NCBI GenBank assembly: GCA_949775045.1
Contig: OX459096.1
Span: forward strand, 47,586,379 to 47,650,378
Length of the DNA: 64,000 bases
Direction of reading: 5' to 3'
Source of the DNA: Metridium senile
Lineage: Eukaryota; Cnidaria; Anthozoa; Actiniaria; Metridiidae
Position numbers and translations under genes: made by a program. Of this stretch, positions 20,930 to 39,599 are shown piece after piece. Below the pieces are notes generated by a model. The model did not search any database, had not been told where the DNA came from, and was given only the letters and a program-made list of their open reading frames with translations. How positions within the stretch are numbered: position 1 is the first letter of the stretch; each line of letters starts with the position of its first letter.

Positions 20930-22490
20930 TTTGTGGTTGTTTACTAGCACTGTCTCTGAAATACGTGCGAAAGTCCAAAATGTTTTATCGATTCTGTTAG
21001 AAGACAATGCCACCGAAGTTTTGGAGCAATAAATAAGATCCATGCATCCAAGTATATTAGTTGCGATATTTGCACGAAAACTCAGAATACAAACTTTATA
21101 ATAAAAGCTTTTTTTAAAGGGAAAATGAAGAGATTTGCAAGCTGTTCTATCGAATTTACCTTCCAAAATAGATATCCCCCCCCCCCCCCCCGGGGGATGA
21201 TGAAACACATATTTCTTTAAAAACCGTGAAATAAATAGCAAATTATGTTCATATTACCGACATCCTTTGCAAGCTTCTAAGTGTGGACTGTAGCTTCAGG
21301 TGCGACAACGATTTTTGAAATAGGTGTGTATATATATGCAGTATATGAACAATTTTTGAAGTGATCCACTGATCAATTTTTTGATGACGTACTTTCTTTG
21401 TTTCAGCCAAACGATAAACACAATTCGGAGCTTAATTACAAGCTTTAGTATTTTTGAAGTTACCGTTACCATTTATGAAGCGGTAGACTAATTGCTATCG
21501 AAAGAGCGAAAGACAGTAACCACCATATTAGTCGATTTTCGATCGGTTCCAACCATGGTTGGTTGTAACATCCACCGGCATCCACGACACACTTTTCTGC
21601 TGAGTCGTCGTTTTTACATTCGAAGATCTCGGGAATTCAAAAAGTGATCGCATTAGAGTTAATCCTCCTGAAGCCGTCTTACGTAGTTAATAAAGAGAAA
21701 TTAATATATTTATAAGATTGACTTTTGATATATATCAGTATATATTATGCTTTTCAAAAATATTCAAAGATCCGTGACATTTTTGAAAAACGCTTTGAAA
21801 AACTTTGAACGAGTTTGTCCCAGATATTTTGATTTTCTCGTAATTGATCAATTAATATGTTGAAACCTATTGTATTCTTTGTTAGCTTTGCTGTTAAACC
21901 TTGTAGTCTTTTGTTGTTCCTTGATTGTCCGGTACATGGAGGAAAACAAAACGTGAGTCTCGAGGCTCTAAGACGCGTGACTTAACAGCTATTACATAAC
22001 AACCAATTTAGTCTAACATCAGGTTATTTGCCCAACTGCAACTAGTAGAAGACTATCTAATTGTCGGATTTTTATTTTATTTTTGCCTTTTCTTTTGCGT
22101 TACACAAGATTATTGATCTTTTTTGAAAACTACCCCTGCTAACATTCAAGTGAGTTCTCGAGCGCTGATTGGTGCGAATGAATGTTGTTGCATGTCCATG
22201 CATGTGGAACATGTACAGCTTTTTAGTGTCATTCTAAGGGGGGGAGGGGGGGGGGGGGAATTTGTGCGTTAATGCTAACCTGGGAGCTTTCTTTGATTTT
22301 GTAATCCATCCAAAAACTTTACACCAAAGTAAATGAGGCTGATTTATAAGTATTAAAAGTTAAAAAAATTCGTCGGTCAGGTTGAGCTTGTGCTTCAACA
22401 ATGAACAAACGCTACAAAAACTTAGCCTCCTCCGCAGGCATCTCTTATATCTCTTTTCATCGGGCTTCCTGTGGTGAGGAGAAAAAAACA
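20930..22490. other. Non-coding part of copy A upstream of ALAS
   Basis: The minus-strand ORF at 20903-21241 (a frame variant lies in copy B at 26795-27166) runs through a poly-C tract and has no recognisable domain, so it is not accepted as a gene. About 21230-21335 matches the right arm of the inverted-repeat element at 37.8 kb (CTAAGTGTGGACTGTAGCTT, GTGCGACAACG). A poly-G tract lies at 22228-22260. Confidence 0.5.
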
Positions 22491-22574
22491 ACCTCGTTCC
22501 CAGGGCCCTCTCTCTTCGCTTTTGGGTGGGGCGCCCCACCCAAAAGCGAAGGGAGAGGGCCCTGGGAACGAGGT
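22491..22574. repeat. 84-bp near-perfect palindrome in copy A (half lost in copy B)
   Basis: The arm begins ACCTCGTTCCCAGGGCCCTC and meets its mirror at the central GGGGCGCCCC, ending GAGGGCCCTGGGAACGAGGT. In copy B only the right arm remains (about 28471-28503). A shorter relative with the same ends lies at 58302-58355. Confidence 0.9.
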
Positions 22575-23180
22575 CGAAAAAAAAAACGTTTCTCTTCTCC
22601 TAACTCGTCCCCAGTTCTTCCTGCCAAATATTTCAACACAGGAATCCCGATCGTGTCAACAAATAGGAGTAGCCTGCGGTGGAGGACGAGGAGGCTTATA
22701 CAAACTAGTGAAATTAATTACACGACGTTTCGATGCCGAGCTCGAAATTATAATTACGGGTGAAAACAATATATTACAAGATTCTTGAATAAATAAAACA
22801 TATTTGCATTAGTCTTAATTAATGTTCGAAAGAAGTTCGCTAATTTTTATATTTGTAATTAATTTTGTCAGTTAAAGCTATTGTTTTATTTGTCGCTTGT
22901 GAGTTCTGAAATTTAATTACACAAGCTTAAATTCAAAACTGTTACTCCGTTTTTGAGGCAAACTTATTTCGCCAAGTGGAACTGTTTGATTTTTCTTCGG
23001 CAAAACTGCATTACAGATATGCCTGGGCTCAACTGCTCAATGCTAATAGGTTTTGTGGTTTGCCGTGCAGGCTCGATTACAAAAGATTTGCTGTAAATCC
23101 TTTTTATCTTTAGACTGATGTGTTGTTTATGTAAATTTGTTTTACAGCAATTTTAACACATAGTGTAGATGAAAAGTCTC

Positions 23181-23426
23181 CAATCTCGTACCCAGCGCCC
23201 GCGTTACTTTTGGTCTGCGACAAAGAACGTGAGCTCTGGCATAAACCGTTTCTAGCAAAGTCCAGGATTTATTGGACTTCCGGTGTTACAGCGCATGCGT
23301 TAGCTAAATTACGCCCATCAGTTTGAAAATGCATGGGCCAATCAAATTCGCTCAGAAACGGTTTATGCCAGGGCTCACGTTCTTTGTCGCAGACCAAAAG
23401 TAACGTGGGCGCTGGGTACGAGGTTG
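23181..23426. mobile_element. MITE with about 70-bp inverted repeats, inserted in copy A only
   Basis: The left end CAATCTCGTACCCAGCGCCC and right end GGGCGCTGGGTACGAGGTTG are mirrored, and the arms continue through GTTACTTTTGGTCTGCGACA and CATAAACCGTTTCT. It is bordered by AAAAGTCTC at 23172-23180 and 23427-23435. Copy B has a single AAAAGTCTC (29101-29109) at the same place. This fits a 9-bp target duplication, the size used by Mutator-like elements. Confidence 0.88.
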
Positions 23427-23435
23427 AAAAGTCTC

Positions 23436-24243
23436 CAATCTCGAGCCCAGCGTCACGTCTGGCTTTTTGTCAGCGGTCTTATGGCGCCCGACATTAGACT
23501 CTGGGGGAACGGAATTTTCAGCTCCGATTTTGGAGTTCCGGTTTCTATTGCGCATGCTTAGTTAATATTATAATGATCTGTGGGTTTGGGCATCCTGTGT
23601 TACTTAGTACGTTAATGACGTTCAAAATATTATTGACCTAGTAGCATTTTAAATATTTTCTAAGCCAAAATATAAACATTTTCCTCACTAATGAAACATT
23701 TAAAGTTTAGGAAGGTTTTTTAACGGCCATCAGGGTTTATATAATGATATAAAAACGCGTCTAAATCTCCTTCAATTCAGATCACTTTAGCCGTCGATTT
23801 ATTTATAGTTTCCAACGGTTATTAGTTTGCTTTCGTGGTACGATTGACCTTTAGTAAATAACTGGATGTCAGAGGAGTATTTTGTGTGTATTGGTGTATT
23901 CTAATTTGCTTCGCGACTCGATAATCATCGCTTAACTTAGGATAACTTAGCGGCGATACAATATCTCTTCGCTTCGCGACTCGTATATTTCATAAACGAC
24001 GATATTTAATATTCTATCTAGTATTAAAGAACTGTTGACGTCGTATTACATGTAATCGCAAAATTTACATTTTGAATGTACATTTGTTTACATGATGGAC
24101 CAATCAGAGATTTTACTTCGTCTGTTTCCGGTCTGACCATTGTATTTTCAAGGGCCAATCAGCATAAGCAGAGAATTCCGGTCCCCCAGAGTCTTACGTT
24201 ACTCGGCTGGCCAAGAGGAACGAAGGCTCGGGGTTCGAGATTG
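23436..24243. mobile_element. Second insertion in copy A (about 808 bp), same target motif
   Basis: The ends CAATCTCGAGCCC and GGTTCGAGATTG are mirrored, with a second shared sub-end block (AGACTCTGGGGGAACGGAAT on the left, related sequence inverted on the right). It is bordered by AAAAGTCTC at 23427-23435 and 24244-24252. It is absent from copy B. No transposase ORF is present. Between the ends are AT-rich DNA and CGCTTCGCGACTCG repeated twice in about 60 bp (near 23908 and 23970). Confidence 0.82.
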
Positions 24244-24563
24244 AAAAGTCTCATAAAAGTCGTAATTTTTGAAACATGCGCAGTGATGTGCAAAACCGAG
24301 AAATCAACTGTATCGGCATCCATGGGGATTAGGAATATTTAATAAACTAGAGAAGTGCATGAAATTTGGTAATTGTCAATTACAGGCCCAGTTGTGAGAG
24401 ACGCCAATTCTGTCATATATCAAGGTCCACAAAAAGCTGATAATTCTGATCCCTGATCCTAAAAAGCTTTAATTTGTCAATTAATGATTTGCTCTAAAAT
24501 CACTGATCCGAGACGTCCTGTACAATAAACACCTAACAGGCTAACGTAGTGTTTCATATATTT

Positions 24564-24762
24564 AGGCCCCGGCTACACGGATCCGGATACTTTTGAAACC
24601 GCATACTTTTTGATGCGAATCGGCCTATCGTCCACACAAAACTAGTGAATCCGGTCACTGAAACCGCATACTTTTGAATAGGAAACGATCAACAGGATTC
24701 GTGTGGACGCAAATATCTCTGTGCGGTTTCAGCCGGATCGGATTCGTGTAGAAGAGGCCTTA
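24564..24762. mobile_element. Inverted-repeat element (GGCTACACGGATCCGG type), present in both blocks
   Basis: The ends AGGCCCCGGCTACACGGATC and GGATTCGTGTAGAAGAGGCC are imperfect mirrors. Internal CCGCATACTTTTGAA motifs repeat. The matching copy is at about 29421-29618 in block B, so the element predates the duplication. Confidence 0.78.
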
Positions 24763-24976
24763 AGCATGTTTCAAAAAAAAAAAAAAATGATATAGTGTCA
24801 CATTGCGTGACACACAAGATCGTGACAATAATGTGTGACAATGGACGCGATTGTGTGATGTGAATATAGCAGTTTATTGATTAGTTTTCCGCATTGGTGG
24901 GATCTCATTAATATTGTTTTCAATCGTAAGCTGTTTTGCCTCACAAATCAAGGACTTCATGGATTATGGAAACGTC

Positions 24977-25108
<132 letters not shown>

Positions 25109-25915
25109 TATAGCGCTTTTACATTGGATGCGCAAAGCGCTTTACAATAAATAAATACAATATAATATATAAAATTAATATGTGACAATGATAGTGATTT
25201 TTATATGACCGTGAAAGAAAAACGACTATTTAGTTCGTACTTGTTGGTAAAGAACAAAAGAAAAAAATAGATTCAGAGTGTAATAACATTACTTTGAGGA
25301 CTGCATCTGTTATAATTGTTTTTACGACCTATCGAGCTGTTCAGCTAAATCAAGCATCGATGGTTTTACCTTGGTAGCAAAGTAATTTAGCTCTGGTTTC
25401 CACTTAATTAATGGTTGCATAATATTCATACATTATCTCCCCGAGAAGGAGAGGATTATTAAAACTTAATATTTGCAGAATTAATCCTATAATTATACAG
25501 TATACAGATCTTTTCAAATCAAATAACTCGTATTTTTATATTCATCATACATAATATATATGTTGGTTGCCATTTTTGAGCTCGCTTTCTGCAGACAGAA
25601 AACCGTGTGAAACGGTACATTAAAAATGTCTATAGAAACTAGCGGCGGAGTAAACTATAGTATAGGCTGCGTCGGTGTTTGATATAAACGATAGGTAATA
25701 TAATAAAATTTGTAGCACCGTAAAAAATGTTGACTTAACTTCACTAAAAATGTCTTTGAAATACTTTGAAATACTTAGAAATGTCTTCTTCTTCTTTTGC
25801 CCTTTGAATCATGTAAATCATTAATTAATTTTGATCAAGTGTTGATAAATATAATTTAGCTAGGTGTTGTCCTTTGTGCAAAAGGCATTAAAACAAAATA
25901 AAGAAAGTGACTTAC

Positions 25916-26078
25916 AAGTAGCGTTTCCAGAAACGGAGGTCTGGAGGTCCAGCATATGTACCAGCACTGGACAGCGCTTGGCATAGGAGAGTAAGGCAAG
26001 AGGTCGAAAGCAGCAGATAGAATTCGCTGCTGTTCTTGAAATAAACGGACATTTCTTGGCTAATTCTATCTTGAACAT
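25916..26078 (-). CDS. ALAS: Duplicated ALAS coding exon 1B (distal first exon)
   Basis: The exon has the same 54 codons plus one base as exon 1A, with the same ATG (26078-26076) and the same CTACTT/GTAAGT donor. It encodes the identical presequence with both Cys-Pro motifs. It can join exon 2 at 17629 in the same phase, skipping exon 1A as intron. No stop, frameshift or splice-site damage is seen, so it is a potential alternative first exon, not a decayed copy. Whether it is transcribed cannot be judged from sequence. Note that a tandem duplicate of this kind can also be an assembly artefact. Confidence 0.85.
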
Positions 26079-26260
26079 TGCTGTACCAGATCTGTCTTTG
26101 TTCTAACCTTCTTCCTGGCCACCAACGGCTGCGGGGGATTCTAAAGTTCAAAGGGTGTAGAGTAAACAACGAGTTCAGGTTTAATCAATGTGCAATAGCC
26201 CGTGGCGGTGTCAGTAAGAAGACTCAGGGGGGTGCACACGGGATTGGTTTATATGTTTGG
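26079..26260 (-). promoter_or_regulatory. Candidate proximal promoter/5' UTR of ALAS exon 1B
   Basis: The same CCAAT box as copy A occurs on the minus strand (plus-strand ATTGG at 26243-26247), about 165 bp from the ATG instead of about 100 because of 63 extra bases (26158-26220). The two first exons are thus preceded by similar but not equal leader/promoter sequences. Confidence 0.4.
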
Positions 26261-29200
26261 TTGTGATATGGATGACATCTATAAACCTCAGACTCAGATT
26301 CTGGAGACTGACATGTTTTAATATTCACTTTAAAAATAAGATCTTAAAGATTTATAGAGTAGCGTTCAACATCGAGAGTTTCCTAAAGTTTGTTAAAATA
26401 AAAGGTTTTAAAGAAGTATACTAGCCTGTCTACATCGGTGCCCCCTCCCCTCCCCCCTTCTTACGGGGAGAAACTAAGAAGAAACGTTTCTCCCCGTAGG
26501 GGGGAAAGGTGGGGACAGCTGTACACATGCTAAAATAAACAGGATATCCAAAAAAAAAAGATTTGCCTTGATACGGGTTTCTAGGAATACATCAGCTGTG
26601 TAGATCCACTGGAGAGTTCTGATCGATTTGAAGATTTTATTGATACTTTGCGCAGGCACGGGATGTCAACGGGATGACGACGTGATATTCATGATCCCTA
26701 CCCCTAGACCTTCACGGTATTTTTTGTTCCCTCTCTCAGACATCGGAATTTATTAAAGCTTACTTACATATTTTAACATCAAACGAGGTGGTATCTAGTC
26801 TCCCCCGCAGCCGTTTTCAGTGTTGTCACGCAACGGGGAGTGTTGAATGACGAGACTAAAAACGGCTGCGGGGGAGTCTAGTTTGTAGTTGTTTACTAGC
26901 ATTGTCTCTGAAATACGTGCGAAAGTCCAAAATGTTTTATCGATTCTGTTAGAAGACAATGCCACCGAAGTTTTGGAGCAATAAATAAGATCCATGCATC
27001 CAAGTATATTAGTTGCGATATTTGCACGAAAACTCAGAATACAAACTTTATAATAAAAGCTTTTTTTAAAGGGAAAATGAAGAGATTTGCAAGCTGTTCT
27101 ATCGAATTTACCTTCCAAAATAGATACACCCCCCCCCCCCCCCCCCCGGGGGATGATGAAACACATATTTCTTTAAAAACCGTGAAATAAATAGCAAATT
27201 ATGTTCATATTACCGACATCCTTGGCAAGCTTCTAAGTGTGGACTGTAGCTTCAGGTGCGACAACGATTTTTGAAATAGGTGTGTATATATATGCAGTAT
27301 ATGAACAATTTTTGAAGTGATCCACTGATCAATTTTTTGATGACGTACTTTCTTTGTTTCAGCCAAACGATAAACACAATTCGGAGCTTAATTACAAGCT
27401 TTAGTATTTTTGAAGTTACCGTTACCATTTATGAAGCGGTAGACTAATTGCTATCGAAAGAGCGAAAGACAGTAACCACCATATTAGTCGATTTTCGATC
27501 GGTTCCAACCATGGTTGGTTGTAACATCCACCGGCATCCACGACACACTTTTCTGCTGAGTCGTCGTTTTTACATTCGAAGATCTCGGGAATTCAAAAAG
27601 TGATCGCATTAGAGTTAATCCTCCTGAAGCCGCCTTACGTAGTTAATAAAAAGAAATTAATATATTTATAAGATTGACTTTTGATATATATCAGTATATA
27701 TTATGCTTTTCAAAAATATTCAAAGATCCGTGACATTTTTGAAAAACGCTTTGAAAAACTTTGAACGAGTTTGTCCCAGATATTTTGATTTTCTCGTAAT
27801 TGATCAATTAATATGTTGAAACCTATTGTATTCTTTGTTAGCTTTGCTGTTAAAACTTGTAGTCTTTTGTTGTTCCTTGATTGTCCGGTACATGGAGGAA
27901 AACAAAACGTGAGTCTCGAGGCTCTAAGACGCGTGACTTGACAGCTATTACATAACAACCAATTTAGTCTAACATCAGGTTATTTGCCCAACTGCAACTA
28001 GTAGAAGACTATCTAATTGTCGGATTTTTATTTTATTTTTGCCTTTTCTTTTGCGTTACACAAGATTATTGATCTTTTTTGAAAACTACCCCTGCTAACA
28101 TTCAAGTGAGTTCTCGAGCGCTGATTGGTGTGAATGAATGTTGTTGCATGTCCATGCATGTGGAACATGTACAGCTTTTTAGTGTCATTCTAAGGGGGGG
28201 GGGGGGGGGGGGATTTGTGCGTTAATGCTAACCTGGGAGCTTTCTTTGATTTTGTAATCCATCGAAAACCGCATAAAAAGTGGAAAATACTCTTTAAAAA
28301 CTTTACACCAAAGTAAATGAGGCTGATTTATAAGTATTAAAAGTTAAAAAAATTTCGTCGGAAAGGTTGAGCTTGTGCTTCAACAATGAACAAACGCTAC
28401 AAAAACTTAGCCTCCTCCGCAGGCATCTCTTATATCTCTTTTCATCGGGCTTCCTGTGGTGAGGAGAAAAAAGCGAAGGGAGAGGGCCCTGGGAACGAGG
28501 TCGAAAAAAAAAAAACGTTTCTCTTCTCCTAACTCGTTCCCAGTTCTTCCTGCCAAATATTTCAACACAGGAATCCCGATCGCGTCAACAAATAGGAGTA
28601 GCCTGCGGTGGAGGACGAGGAGGCTAATAAAAACTAGTGAAATTAATTACACGACGTTTCGATGCCGAGCTCGAAATTATAATTACGGGTGAAAACAATA
28701 TATTACAAGATTCTTGAATAAATAAAACATATTTGCATTAGTCTTAATTAATGTTCGAAAGAAGTTCGCTAATTTTTATATTTGTAATTAATTTTGTCAG
28801 TTAAAGCTATTGTTTTATTTGTCGCTTGTGAGTTCTGAAATTTAATTACACAAGCTTAAATTCAAAACTGTTACTCCGTTTTTGAGGCAAACTTATTTCG
28901 CCAAGTGGAACTGTTTGATTATTCTTCGGCAAAACTGCATTACAGATATGCCTGGGCTCAACTGCTCAATGCTAATAGGTTTTGTGGTTTGCCGTGCAGG
29001 CTCGATTACAAAAGGTTTGCTGTAAATCCTTTTTATCTTTAGACTGATGTGTTGTTTATGTAAATTTGTTTTACAGCAATTTTAACACATAGTGTAGATG
29101 AAAAGTCTCATAAAAGTCGTAATTTTTGAAACATGCGTAGTGATGTGCAAAACCGAGAAATCAACTGTATCGGCATCCATGGGGATTAGGAATATTTAAT

Positions 29201-29832
29201 AAACTAGAGAAGTGCATGAAATTTGGTAATTGTCAATTACAGGCCCAGTTGTGAGAGACGCCAATTCTGTCATATATCAAGGTCCACAAAAAGCTGATAA
29301 TTCTGATCCCTGATCCTAAAAAGCTTTAATTTGTCAATTAATGATTTGCTCTAAAATCACTGATCCGAGACGTCCTGTACAATAAACACCTAACAGGCTA
29401 ACGGAGTGTTTCATATATTTAGACCCCGGCTACACGGATCCGGATACTTTTGAAACCGCATACTTTTTGATGCGAATCGGCCTATCGTCCACACGAAACT
29501 AGTGAATCCGGTCACTGAAACCGCATACTTTTGAATAGGAAACGATCAACAGGATTCGTGTGGACGCAAATATCTCTATGCGGTTTCAGCCGGATCGGAT
29601 TCGTGTAGAAGAGGCCTTAAGCATGTTTCAAAAAAAAAAAAAATGATATAGTGTCACATTGCGTGACACACAAGATCGTGACAATAATGTGTAACAATGG
29701 ACGCGATTGTGTGATGTGAATATAGCAGTTTATTGATTAGTTTTCCGCATTGGTGGGATCTCATTAATATTGTTTTCAATCGTAAGCTGTTTTGCCTCAC
29801 AAATCAAGGACTTCATGGATTATGGAAACGTC

Positions 29833-30333
29833 TTTTATGCTTCTTCAAAATAACAATAAAGGCGGAAACTCTGCAAAGCCCATGCACCTGGCCACCTAAC
29901 GAGCAGCCATCTTATTCAAGTTGGTCTATATATTTGAATTAATTTTTACAGCTCGACTAGCGTAAGACTTATTTGCTTTAAAATTCGCTTCTTCGTTCGG
30001 CTTGAATTATTTTATTCACTATAATGTGAATTGACTTTTAATTGAACGGGAAATGACCAAGTGACGGTTTAAGAAGGATATTATATTTTACCAACTGAAA
30101 GTACCAACAGAAAGCTTCGTTGACATTGTTTGATTATCTGAAAGAAGTTGTTTCAGTAGTCGTTAACGCTTTCGAATAGGGCTCAACTCTCTTCATGTTA
30201 AATGCGATTTTTTAAAGTACACGAGCATAATAATTGTTCTTCAATTTATCACGGTTAAGACTTCAGCTGTCAAAGACTGGTCGTTTTCAAGTGCTTGATA
30301 GAGTGAATCATTCGAATTTTAATCGGAGTGGAA
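29833..30333 (+). promoter_or_regulatory. Upstream region and probable 5' UTR of the RhoBTB-like gene
   Basis: These 500 bp lie between the end of the duplicated block and the RhoBTB ATG. No TATA box or defined start site could be assigned. The ORF at 30234-30419 overlaps the real start in another frame and is not coding. Confidence 0.4.
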
Positions 30334-38354
<8,021 letters not shown>

Positions 38355-39599
38355 ACTATATTTATTTGTTGCAAGTACGCGCATTAATCAATAGAAACGG
38401 TCGTTAGCTTAACTTATAATAGTGTATTTTATTGGTCTTCAGAAAACAGTGGACCCAACACTACCCCTTGCGGAACAACGTAGACCAAGTGAACTGAAAT
38501 TAAATCAAAGTATACACACAACAAACTTTAGTATAGTTTCGCTGAAATTAGTTTATTATAAAATGAAATAAAAGTATACTGCTATAGTTTATACACAATT
38601 CCTATTATCACTACAATGTAGTTATATAATAAAAACGACCCCGAAAACGCATTTAGTGATCGGCATTGCACAGTATTAAGGATATAATAAATGCATTACT
38701 GGCCGTTCTATATCGCCACTCAACCCAGTTGTATTCTCTTTCTTAGCTTTCAAGCTTAAAATTAAAAATACAAAGTAAAAGGTGTCTGGTAAAAAAAACC
38801 CTGATCCTGTCTGAGAGATCAGATGAATTTTCAAAATGAAAGCATGTTAATGTAAACATTCTATCCTATATAAAACAGTTAATATATAATGAAAACGTTT
38901 ATACAGAGAGCAGTTTCTCTAGAAACTGAAGTGAAAGCCGGCTGTTTTCAACAGTGACAACAGTTTTGTTGCAAATTATATTCCAAGACCGACAAGTATT
39001 TTAGTGACTTTAGTATTTCTATATTACCATGCCCATGCCTTCTTCTACATTTGCCCTGTCAAAATGTCCCTCTGTAAAAAAGCCTCTGCCAGCAGGGAAT
39101 GTTAAAATTCTCAATACTCCGGTTTTACATTGTTTAGTACCGCTGTTCTATTCCATTATAAAAGGCGCAGCCTCGATTAGTTGTAAAATATTCACAAATA
39201 CCATGCAAAGCACGGAAAATGCTATCACTTAACCACAAGAAAACACATTTAAATTTACTCCGAACCGAGATTATCCCTGTGCAAATCGTCTTTTGTCAAT
39301 TGTACAGCGGTGCTAGATAACATGAAACTGGAGTATTGGAACGATTCCGCGATCACCAAAAAGGAAATTACCCAGCCTACATTTCGGTGTTAGAATGAAA
39401 CATGCATCAAAAGTCCATTCAACGTTTTTGAAACTGCTGTAAAGGCCTTAGGCTAGATTTCTTGTCTCGCAAGTCAATAACGAGTTATTCCAGGAAATAT
39501 GTAACTGGAAATGACCTACATATTGACTTGTTAAATACATAACAACTCAATTTTAAAATCTTTAAATATCGCTAAAAATCTAATTATATTTCTACAGTG
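38355..39599. other. Convergent 3' flanks of the RhoBTB-like and amphiphysin genes
   Basis: AATAAA at about 38568-38573 is a candidate polyadenylation signal for the RhoBTB-like gene, about 215 bp after its stop. TTTATT near 38552 could serve the opposite strand. At about 39288-39345 there is a fragment of the MITE family found at 45.5 kb (GTACAGCGGTGCTAGATAAC). The 67-residue ORF at 39029 has no recognisable content. Confidence 0.5.

Larger units (their letters stand above)
19151..24976. repeat. Segmental duplication, copy A (contains ALAS exon 1A)
   Basis: From TATAGCGCTTTTA at 19151 to TTATGGAAACGTC ending at 24976 this block matches 25109-29832 almost base for base, in the same orientation. 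Copy A carries differences that copy B lacks: 55 bp near 19326-19380 (an inverted echo of nearby sequence), one arm of a palindrome (22491 on), and a 1,072-bp double insertion (23181-24252). It holds the ALAS first exon, 4.8 kb of upstream DNA, and the start of intron 1. Confidence 0.95.
25109..29832. repeat. Segmental duplication, copy B (contains ALAS exon 1B)
   Basis: This 4.72-kb block matches copy A in the same orientation, offset about 5.9 kb. Relative to A it lacks the double transposon insertion, the palindrome's left arm and the 55-bp hairpin segment. It has 63 extra bases upstream of exon 1 (about 26158-26220) and about 30 extra near 28262-28295. It ends about 500 bp before the RhoBTB start codon. 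Confidence 0.95.

Noticed and set aside
20903..21241. 112-codon minus-strand ORF, with a 123-codon counterpart at 26795-27166
   Set aside because: Present in both blocks only because the blocks are duplicates. It crosses a length-variable poly-C tract, starts in different places in the two copies and has no domain.
22401..22788. Overlapping ORFs on both strands with mirrored peptides
   Set aside because: They arise from the 84-bp palindrome.
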